DNA of 6,582 nt from Bacteroidota bacterium (GTDB lineage: Bacteria; Bacteroidota; Ignavibacteria; UBA10030; SZUA-254), in contig SCUC01000264.1 in the NCBI GenBank assembly GCA_004322375.1, forward strand, positions 1-6,582, in the 5' to 3' direction. The notes under the pieces are model-generated. The model was not told the DNA's origin, made no database searches, and worked only from the letters and a program-made list of their open reading frames with translations. Positions 1-4,295 of this stretch are shown in pieces. The position numbers and the translations under genes were made by a program. Every line of letters starts with the position of its first letter. The stretch's first letter is position 1.

Positions 1-1
1 G

Positions 2-109
2 TATGAAACTCCTATTGATATTTTCATTGAAGTTGTTCCATCTATCGAACTCACATCATCAACTGGTTTCTTTATTGATGGAAGTCTTGGAGCGAGATAT
101 TACTTTTAA
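2..109 (+). CDS. C-terminal end of an outer-membrane beta-barrel protein (5' end outside window)
   Basis: The frame that starts at base 2 is open from the window edge to a TAA at 107-109 and gives 35 residues ending in ARYYF. Alternating hydrophobic and polar residues form what look like two beta strands (around IDIFIEVVPSIEL and FFIDGSLGARYYF). The final aromatic Phe is the classical C-terminal signature read by the BAM machinery for outer-membrane barrels. The pattern of a strand with a VVP turn followed by a GxLGxRYYF last strand is common in small 8-stranded barrel proteins of Bacteroidota and spirochaetes. The specific family and function cannot be told from the tail. It lies 76 bases before the lipoprotein gene on the same strand, so the two may be co-transcribed cell-envelope genes (inference). 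Confidence 0.6.
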   Translation, partial: YETPIDIFIEVVPSIELTSSTGFFIDGSLGARYYF

Positions 110-185
110 TGACAGTATTCGAAGTGTTAAGGTTACAATCTGAGAAACTCAAATTATCCAATTATTCAATAGAAAGAAAATAGAT

Positions 186-989
186 ATGAAGACAGGCGCT
201 CAAACATGGTTTCGAAACTATATCTCACAACAACCGTTAACAATCATAAGTTTGTTTATTACGGTCTTACTGTTGATTGCATCGTCCGGATGTAAAGATT
301 CGACGACAGAGCCAAGTTCCTCCGGGCAAATTAGCATGACGACAAAACACTCTGCATCAGATTCTCCATCGGACACATTTGCCAGAATGGTTCGCTCTGA
401 GAATCAAACAGGATCGGCCGTGATTGATTCTCTACAGATTACACGCGCACGATTTGTGTTGCGCGATATTAAGTATAAGACACAATCCGATAGTTCAAAT
501 TTCCGTGCGGCACCATTTGTATTAGAATTAAATCTCTCGAGCGCTATACAGAATTTTGCTGTCGCAGGAGTTCCATTCGGATCATATCGGAAGATTGAAT
601 TTGATGTTCATCGAGTCAATACGAACGATACCGTATCACTTTCAGTGTCTGAACAAGCACAATTTTTGGACTTCCTTGCAGGCGAACGTTACAGTATCAT
701 TGTCAGCGGGACGACGTACACGGCAGGAATATCAACAGCATTCACGTTCAAGTCGAAAGTCAACGTCAAGCAGAAGATTGACCTGGACCCAGAACTTGTT
801 ATCAATCAATCATCACCGCCAATCAATGCGACGATGTTGATTAGTTCAGGCGGATGGTTCAAATTATCCACCAATGTTTTGCTTGACCCGTCAGACACAT
901 CAAACGAAAATACGATAAACGATAATTTGCGCGCGTCTATCAAAGTTTTCAAAGATAATAATAAAGATGGAAACAAAGACACAAATTGA
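186..989 (+). CDS. Secreted lipoprotein of unknown function with Asp/Asn-rich C-terminus
   Basis: A 267-residue protein with a long N-terminal signal: a polar stretch with Arg10, a hydrophobic core at about residues 18-32, then SSGC with the lipobox Cys at residue 36. Ser/Thr-rich linker residues follow, so it is predicted to be exported, lipidated and anchored in an envelope membrane. The mature part is beta-rich. Residues about 80-145 (a DSLQITRARFVLRDI strand, a PFVLELNL strand, then a VPFGSYRKIEFDVHRV strand) recall the DUF4382-like Ig-fold lipoproteins of Bacteroidota/Ignavibacteria, but this is resemblance only. The last 11 residues, DNNKDGNKDTN, match the first eleven positions of a calcium-binding EF-hand-type loop (D, N, D, G, D at 1, 3, 5, 6, 9) but end before the usual Glu at position 12. 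The ATG at 186 has only a weak purine-rich tract upstream. Function unknown. Confidence 0.8.
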   Translation: MKTGAQTWFRNYISQQPLTIISLFITVLLLIASSGCKDSTTEPSSSGQISMTTKHSASDSPSDTFARMVRSENQTGSAVIDSLQITRARFVLRDIKYKTQSDSSNFRAAPFVLELNLSSAIQNFAVAGVPFGSYRKIEFDVHRVNTNDTVSLSVSEQAQFLDFLAGERYSIIVSGTTYTAGISTAFTFKSKVNVKQKIDLDPELVINQSSPPINATMLISSGGWFKLSTNVLLDPSDTSNENTINDNLRASIKVFKDNNKDGNKDTN

Positions 990-1067
990 CTTCTTTTGTC
1001 TTTCCTCGTACGACCGGGGCCAGGACAAACAGAGTTGAACATTGTTTACGTTAATGTTAGGTACAAT

Positions 1068-1760
1068 ATGAATAAAATTCGACTCTTAATTATCGAAGAC
1101 AATCGCCTTTTGCGTGATGGGATCGCGGCAATGCTGAAAGATTACAAGGATATTAAAGTTGTTGCCGCATCCGGAGATGGCGAAAGCGGTATCCTCAAGA
1201 TCCATGAATTAAAACCCAATGTTATTCTTCTGGATTTGGGTCTGAGAAGTCAAAACAGTTTATACGTTGTGGAACTCGTAAAGAAAGAATTCCCTCAAGC
1301 CAAAGTGATTGTAATGGATCTTGCACCTGCTCAGGGTGATGTCTTACAATTTGTGAAAGCAGGGGCTTCGGGGTTTATCCTAAAAGATGCAACGCTTGAT
1401 GATTTTCTCTCCACGATTCGTTCCGTTGCTGAAGGAGAAAAAGTTCTTCCTTCCAGCTTAAATAATTCGCTTTTTTCACAGGTCATAGAGCACGCTGTAG
1501 ATGGAGGAAGAATAAATCTCAAAAAAGCGATTAAGATGACCAAACGTGAACAGGAAGTGATTGGACTTATCAGCGAAGGTTTACACAATAAGGAAATAGG
1601 AAAACGGCTCCGTATGGCTACTTATACAGTCAAAAGTCATGTTCATAATATCATGGACAAGCTTGCTCTTCATACTCGCTTAGAGGTTGCTAATTACGCC
1701 TACACCGACGGTTCACTCATGAAGGATCTCACCAGAACTATTTCATTGATTAAAAATTAA
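1068..1760 (+). CDS. Two-component response regulator, NarL/FixJ (LuxR-HTH) family
   Basis: A 230-residue DNA-binding response regulator. The receiver domain spans about residues 1-120: acidic pair E10-D11, phospho-acceptor D56 (VILLDLGL) and conserved K106 (GFILKD). The position normally held by the switch Thr/Ser (VIVMT/S) is Asp84 (VIVMDLAP), so the phosphorylation-driven switch may work differently. A linker leads to a LuxR-type helix-turn-helix at about 157-211 (MTKREQEVI, NKEIGKRL, recognition helix around TYTVKSHVHNIMDKL). Length is normal for the family. The frame is open upstream to a TTG at 996, but homology begins at MNKIRLLIIEDN, so the ATG at 1068 is chosen. Only a weak AGG at 1059-1061 precedes it. 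It follows the lipoprotein gene by 78 bases on the same strand. No histidine kinase is in view, so it is an orphan within this window and its signal and targets are unknown. Confidence 0.9.
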   Translation: MNKIRLLIIEDNRLLRDGIAAMLKDYKDIKVVAASGDGESGILKIHELKPNVILLDLGLRSQNSLYVVELVKKEFPQAKVIVMDLAPAQGDVLQFVKAGASGFILKDATLDDFLSTIRSVAEGEKVLPSSLNNSLFSQVIEHAVDGGRINLKKAIKMTKREQEVIGLISEGLHNKEIGKRLRMATYTVKSHVHNIMDKLALHTRLEVANYAYTDGSLMKDLTRTISLIKN

Positions 1761-1861
1761 TACCTGTAAGTTACCGACGAAAATTCCATTAACCGAGCAA
1801 TTCTGCTGACTTTTCCGCTACGCTTCACTCCACTTCAACGGCTAAACTCCTATACTAAATC

Positions 1862-1957
1862 ATGGAAACTAAAAAAGACCTGAAAGTTGCAGTGCTAATT
1901 GATTCTGACAATGTACCATAAGCCAATGTGAAAGAAATGTTCAGGGAAATTCGCTAA
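1862..1957 (+). pseudogene. NYN-domain (PIN-like nuclease, LabA/DUF88 type) gene remnant, 5' end only
   Basis: From the ATG at 1862 the frame reads METKKDLKVAVLIDSDNVP, then TAA at 1919-1921, then ANVKEMFREIR, then a second TAA. This is the start of a NYN-domain protein. In that family the first strand ends in an LIDxDN motif, the first Asp of which belongs to the catalytic acidic cluster, and the usual continuation is P-Tyr-Ala-N-V-K-E-M. The TAA stands exactly where Tyr is expected, so one substitution (TAT/TAC to TAA) explains it. After about 1957 the expected KRIYGDW strand and the rest of the domain (roughly 200 or more residues) are absent in all three frames, so the gene is both interrupted and deleted. 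NYN proteins are predicted metal-dependent ribonucleases. This copy cannot make a functional enzyme. Confidence 0.7.
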
Positions 1958-2067
1958 GATTGCATTACGTAAACCAGGCGGATGTGGATAAAGAACGAGC
2001 CGAAATATCAAATAAACTTCATCGTAGCTTGACATCTTGCCTAACGAATAGGGTGCGTAAAAGTTGA
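1958..2067 (+). other. Unassigned reading-frame remnant
   Basis: A frame different from the NYN frame is open here and encodes a charged, helix-forming stretch, LHYVNQADVDKERAEISNK followed by LHRSLTSCLTNRVRKS, ending at the TGA at 2065-2067. The composition (alternating Glu/Lys/Arg with Ile/Leu) looks like real protein rather than random sequence up to about the LHRS, but it has no start codon of its own and I do not recognise the family. It may be the displaced 3' part of the NYN gene after a frameshift and deletion, or a piece of an unrelated lost gene. It sits immediately before the intact membrane-protein gene. Confidence 0.25.
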
Positions 2068-2083
2068 TTATTGAGAATATCCC

Positions 2084-2452
2084 ATGATGAAAAAATTGAA
2101 ATTAGAACATCGCAAACAAGGGGTTGTTCCATTACCCCGTTTCATCGTTAGGCTTGGAAGTTATGGACTATTCGCTTTAGCACTAATTTTTATTTCGGTT
2201 GGAATTGGAACTTTCGGTTATCATTATTTCGGACGATTATACTGGTTGGATAGTCTTCATATGTCTTGTATGATATTAACGGGAATGGGACCAGTTGCAG
2301 AAATGACAACATATGAAGCAAAACTATTTTCATCATTCTATGCTTTGTATAGTGGGGTTGCATTTTTAAGTATTACAGCAGTTTTTTTTGCACCAATTAT
2401 TCATCGCCTATTACACATCTTACAAGTTGAAAAAGATGACGAAGATAGGTGA
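2084..2452 (+). CDS. Small two-helix membrane protein with potassium-channel-like pore-loop layout
   Basis: A 122-residue intact protein. A basic N-terminal tail (about 1-23, with a PLPRF motif) leads to a membrane helix at about 26-48 and a short amphipathic stretch at 53-66 carrying ILTGMGPV. The loop MTTYEAKLFSSFYALYSG follows, then a second helix at about 88-106 and a cytoplasmic tail HRLLH...KDDEDR. Helix, re-entrant-like segment, helix is the two-TM ion-channel (Ion_trans_2) layout, and TGMGPV occupies the place of the K+ filter TVGYGD, but Tyr-Gly-Asp is replaced by Met-Gly-Pro. I recall this GMGPV / KLFxxFYALYSG / HRxLH pattern as a conserved family of about 120-residue proteins of unknown function in many bacteria. 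Conduction is inferred, not shown. Two consecutive ATGs (2084, 2087) can serve as start, and the ribosome binding site is weak. It is the only intact gene between 1761 and 4089. Confidence 0.8.
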   Translation: MMKKLKLEHRKQGVVPLPRFIVRLGSYGLFALALIFISVGIGTFGYHYFGRLYWLDSLHMSCMILTGMGPVAEMTTYEAKLFSSFYALYSGVAFLSITAVFFAPIIHRLLHILQVEKDDEDR

Positions 2453-2605
2453 TGCACAATTAATGTTTCAGAGGCAAAAAAAAGAATAGACGAAGCTAAC
2501 GAAGAATATCTGGAGGATATTGAAAACTGCAGGAAAGAAACGGAAGCAAAGATTTCTGCTACCAACCGACGCATAGCCGAACTTAAAGCAAACGGGAGAG
2601 TTAAG
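2453..2605 (+). pseudogene. Coiled-coil protein fragment, no start codon
   Basis: Directly after the membrane-protein stop, in the same frame, an open stretch without an ATG encodes a highly charged helix: NVSEAKKRIDEANEEYLEDI, then an ENCRKETEAK segment, then SATNRRIAELKANGR. Heptad-like spacing and alternating Glu/Lys/Arg indicate a coiled coil. It resembles the N-terminal part of soluble coiled-coil stress proteins of about 130 residues found in Bacteroidota (sll1863-like by look), but I cannot confirm the family. The frame runs on to a TAA at 2636-2638, while the recognisable coiled coil ends near 2600, where a different gene in another frame takes over. So it lacks its start and its C-terminal two thirds. 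The continuous frame after the TGA at 2450-2452 makes stop readthrough formally possible, but decay is more likely. Confidence 0.5.
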
Positions 2606-2876
2606 AATGAAAGGTCTTACCAAAAACATACAACTTAATTTACAATTAGGAGGAACCTTAAACGCCCCATGGGGAAGTGAGCGAGCAGGATTTACGAATA
2701 CGGGAAAAATCAACAGAAGTGATTGGGGTCTTATTTGGAACACGCTTCTTGATACTGGAGGCTTAATGGTTGGCGAAGAAGTAACAATTTCATGTGAAAT
2801 TGAACTCAGCAATGCGGGTCAGAAGGTATTGACAATGGAGTTAAAACCTAGGGTTGACAAATTACTTGTTATGTAA
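2592..2876 (+). pseudogene. C-terminal half of a YceI-like protein
   Basis: The frame through 2592-2876 encodes TGELRMKGLTKNIQLNLQLG, then a TLNAPWGSERAGFTNTGKIN part, then RSDWGLIWNTLLDTGGLMVG and EEVTISCEIEL. This is the second half of a YceI-family lipocalin-like beta barrel: the LTxKGxTK strand, the PWGxxRAGFxxxGKINRxDxGLxWN signature and the GxxVGxEVxIxxEIEL last strand. YceI proteins bind isoprenoid-type lipids and usually have about 170-190 residues, beginning with WxIDxxHSxVxFxVxH. That first half is missing, and the frame meets a TAG at 2574-2576. Homology begins before the ATG at 2607, so that ATG is internal. By chance or otherwise, GGGAGAG at 2594-2600 would make a good ribosome binding site for it, so an 89-residue half-barrel could be translated. 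A deletion has joined it to the coiled-coil fragment. Confidence 0.75.
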
Positions 2877-2960
2877 TTGTCAACGAATATTCCCAACGAC
2901 CTGGCTGTACGAGCGCATATTTATTTTCTCATTAAATTTTCACTATTAAAACGAAACACG

Positions 2961-3261
2961 ATGACAATAGGAAAACGTTTAGGCATCTGGATGGATCAAG
3001 CAAGCGCTCATTTAATGGAGTTTACATCCGAGCCCATTGAAACAAAAACCATCGAATGAAAATTTACACATCAGGCAAATCAGGCAAAAAGGGGATTGTT
3101 TGAACAAAGGGGGAGAATTTCTGATGCACAACAAAGAACAACATCAACAATCAGAATATTATAGAACATTGTGCGAGGCTATTAGGAATTATGATGATGT
3201 AATACTCTTTAGGCCTACTGATGTAAAAGTTGAGTTATGTAATGTTTTAAGCCACACATAA
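2961..3261 (+). pseudogene. Decayed small conserved protein (GIWMD-type, Bacteroidota family of unknown function)
   Basis: The ATG at 2961 starts MTIGKRLGIWMDQASAHLME and runs through FTSEPIETKTIE to TGA at 3057-3059. In-frame similarity continues past the stop (KFTHQ), then the reading moves to the next frame, where LNKGGEFLMHNKEQHQQSEY, RTLCEAIRNYDDVILFRPTD and VKVELCNVL continue the same family to a TAA at 3259-3261. I recall intact members of about 120-130 residues (IWMDHSSAHLxEF, ESKFTHQEKE, LMHNKEQHQQ, GPTDAKVELxN) from Bacteroidota. They look related to the eRF1-like host-attachment/baeRF group, but their function is not known to me. Here there are three lesions: a Ser-to-stop change, a frameshift between about 3078 and 3100, and loss of the C-terminal third after CNVLSHT. 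The gene is dead unless the first 32 residues are made alone. Confidence 0.7.
3070..3087 (+). repeat. 9-bp perfect tandem duplication
   Basis: ATCAGGCAA occurs twice back to back (3070-3078 and 3079-3087). It lies in the decayed gene just after its internal stop and at the place where the reading frame changes, which suggests a slippage event. A 9-bp duplication alone keeps the frame, so another indel must be nearby. Confidence 0.7.
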
Positions 3262-3290
3262 CAATTGGGAGGGACTTGAGACACCTGGTA

Positions 3291-3734
3291 TTGTACAAGA
3301 AATTCTGTGTTTTTGCTGCATTCCTCCGTAATACGGAATGAAGAAGACTAGAGGCGTTGCATTTAAAACAGAAACTATAGACTATCATAAACATGTGATA
3401 TACATTGAGCAAACGAAAGATAAGCGAATGAGGGGCGTCCCCCTTAAAAAAAGAGGGCAAAGGAAATCTTACGGTCATTAGGTGAAAATTTGTTTCAAGA
3501 TTTGAATAAAATTTTCGTAATACATAAGTTCACATATTTTGCAAAATGTGCCGGCCTATCCGGTTTCAAATTGCATAATCTAAGGCATACTTTTGCAACC
3601 AGATTAATCGCTCACGGTATTGATATCTATACGGTGAGTAAACTCTTGGGGGGCACTCAGATGTCGGGACTACGATGGTGTATGTCAAAGTCAGGTTAGA
3701 TCTACTACACAGTGCAGTGAATACGTTGGACTAA
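3291..3734 (+). pseudogene. Tyrosine recombinase (phage-type integrase) catalytic domain, multiply frameshifted
   Basis: Pieces of one integrase catalytic domain lie in order but in different frames. Around 3330-3368, NTxxRRxEALHLK matches the TGMRRGE box with the first catalytic Arg. At 3372-3445, ETIDYHKHVIYIEQTKDKRM followed by RGVPL carries the beta-hairpin Lys (TK). At 3457-3653, AKEILRSLGENLFQDLNK leads to LHNLRHTFATRLIAHGIDIY and TVSKLLG, with the HxxR motif. At 3654-3734, HSDVGTTMVYVKVRLD and LLHSAVNTLD carry the second His and the nucleophile Tyr, ending at TAA 3732-3734. Frame changes fall at about 3336-3350, about 3368-3372, in a run of seven A (3446-3452) and in a run of six G (3648-3653). 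The N-terminal SAM-like domain is absent. It would have cut and joined DNA at an attachment site. A tRNA fragment lies about 170 bases downstream. Confidence 0.8.
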
Positions 3735-3748
3735 TTCAATGCCTCCGG

Positions 3749-3763
3749 GATGTAGTGTACATC
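3749..3763. repeat. Short perfect palindrome (6-bp arms, 3-bp loop)
   Basis: GATGTA, GTG, TACATC forms a perfect inverted repeat 15 bases after the end of the integrase relic. It is too short and lacks a T-run, so it is not a clear terminator. It could be a recombinase arm or operator site, or chance. Confidence 0.3.
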
Positions 3764-3905
3764 TAACTCGATGAAGAAAGCCTGCATAAATCATCTGCGT
3801 TTTTTTTCTTACACAACTATCATGTAAGATTTCGGTAAGGTTTTTATTTGGGAAAGGACATTTCTTTGAATTTAGCAAGATGAGAGAGATTTTATACTGT
3901 TTTTC

Positions 3906-3949
3906 TAATAACCTGAATCTAACGCGTCTGCCAATTCCGCCATCCGGGC
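3906..3949 (-). pseudogene. tRNA-Leu (anticodon CAG) 5'-half fragment
   Basis: Read on the minus strand from 3949, the sequence gives acceptor strand GCCCGGA, TG, the D arm GCGGAATTGGCAGACGC (stem GCG/CGC), G, anticodon-stem strand TTAGA and loop TTCAGGT with anticodon CAG at 3915-3913. This is the typical 5' half of a bacterial tRNA-Leu. The following TATTA pairs with TTAGA at only three of five positions. No long variable arm, no TTCRA T-loop with stem and no matching TCCGGGC 3' acceptor strand follow in the next 100 bases. It is therefore a fragment broken at the anticodon arm, a place where many integrases recombine. With the integrase relic nearby, it is plausibly a scar of island integration or deletion (inference). 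Confidence 0.75.
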
Positions 3950-4089
3950 GTGATTGAAATCGTGACACTAATAAAAGAATTTCGTGGGGCAGTTCCAACC
4001 TATACATTCACGTGATATTCGTCAATTGCTTTGCCATGGTTCCTTGTTATATTGATAGAACAAATGACAACGTTTTGTTAGCAGTTATC

Positions 4090-4224
4090 ATGATGAAATT
4101 ATTAAAATGGATCGGAGTCGCTGCATTGGTTTCACTTCCTGTTATTCTTATCATTAACAGGCTGAGAGCGGAAGACGCCGACGTCGCATTCGAAGATGAA
4201 TTTGATATTTTTGGTGAAGAATGA
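4090..4224 (+). CDS. Small single-span membrane protein, 44 residues
   Basis: From the double ATG at 4090/4093 the frame encodes MMKLLKWIGVAALVSLPVIL, then IINRLRAEDADVAFEDEFDI and FGEE. A basic start (KLLK), a hydrophobic helix at about 8-22, positive residues just after it (N-R-L-R) and a strongly acidic tail (about 10 Asp/Glu among the last 18) give a clear single-span design with the charged tail probably in the cytoplasm. The open frame extends upstream to 4012, but those residues look non-coding. Small proteins of this type (KxLKWIGxAA start, acidic end) are familiar as hypothetical proteins in Ignavibacteria-like genomes. No function is known to me. The ribosome binding site is weak. 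It converges on the PBP gene, 71 bases away. Confidence 0.55.
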   Translation: MMKLLKWIGVAALVSLPVILIINRLRAEDADVAFEDEFDIFGEE

Positions 4225-4235
4225 ATTGATTGATG

Positions 4236-4288
4236 CCTTGTGAAGGTTATCGTACAAATGATTATACGTTCGATAAACCTTCGCAAGG
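4236..4288. terminator. Long imperfect inverted repeat between convergent genes
   Basis: CCTTGTGAAGGTTATCG (4236-4252) pairs with CGATAAACCTTCGCAAGG (4271-4288): about 17 base pairs with one T/G mismatch (a G-T wobble in one RNA) and one bulged A. The inner CGTA...TACG can extend the stem. It lies between the stop of the small membrane-protein gene (4224) and the stop of the PBP gene (4296, minus strand), the usual place for a shared bidirectional terminator. Neither side has a proper T-run, so it may act as a 3'-end stabilising hairpin instead. Confidence 0.5.
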
Positions 4289-4295
4289 ATAAATC

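Larger units (their letters stand above)
3735..4089. other. Non-coding stretch between integrase relic and small membrane-protein gene
   Basis: Apart from the tRNA-Leu fragment and a short palindrome (both listed), I find no convincing gene in these 355 bases. A minus-strand frame of 100 codons crosses it, but its only recognisable piece (SRPDGGIGRR) is the well-known false translation of a tRNA-Leu 5' end. T-rich tracts occur at about 3800-3808 and 3898-3905, without clear terminator stems. Confidence 0.6.

Noticed and set aside
996..1067. N-terminal extension of the response regulator from a TTG at 996
   Set aside because: The extra 24 residues do not resemble any receiver domain. The normal family start MNKIRLLIIED lies at the ATG at 1068.
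1035..1067. Promoter TTGAAC ... TACAAT before the response regulator
   Set aside because: The spacing is 21 bases and the -10-like box abuts the start codon, so it is probably chance.
1800..1861. CRISPR or iteron-like repeats in the gap after the response regulator
   Set aside because: CGCTTCACTCCACTTCAAC looks mildly repetitive, but no regularly spaced copies exist.
1919..3059. Stop-codon recoding to explain the internal TAA and TGA
   Set aside because: Two different stops, together with frameshifts and missing domain parts in neighbouring remnants, fit gene decay. The intact genes here use all stops normally.
3705..4007. 100-codon minus-strand frame as a gene
   Set aside because: It runs across the tRNA-Leu fragment (the SRPDGGIGRR artefact) and the antisense of the integrase tail, and has no protein-like domain.
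4026..4053. Promoter TTGCTT, 16 bases, TATATT before the small membrane-protein gene
   Set aside because: Plausible sigma70-like match, but such matches are common in AT-rich DNA and this lineage's promoter pattern may differ. Not supported enough to list.
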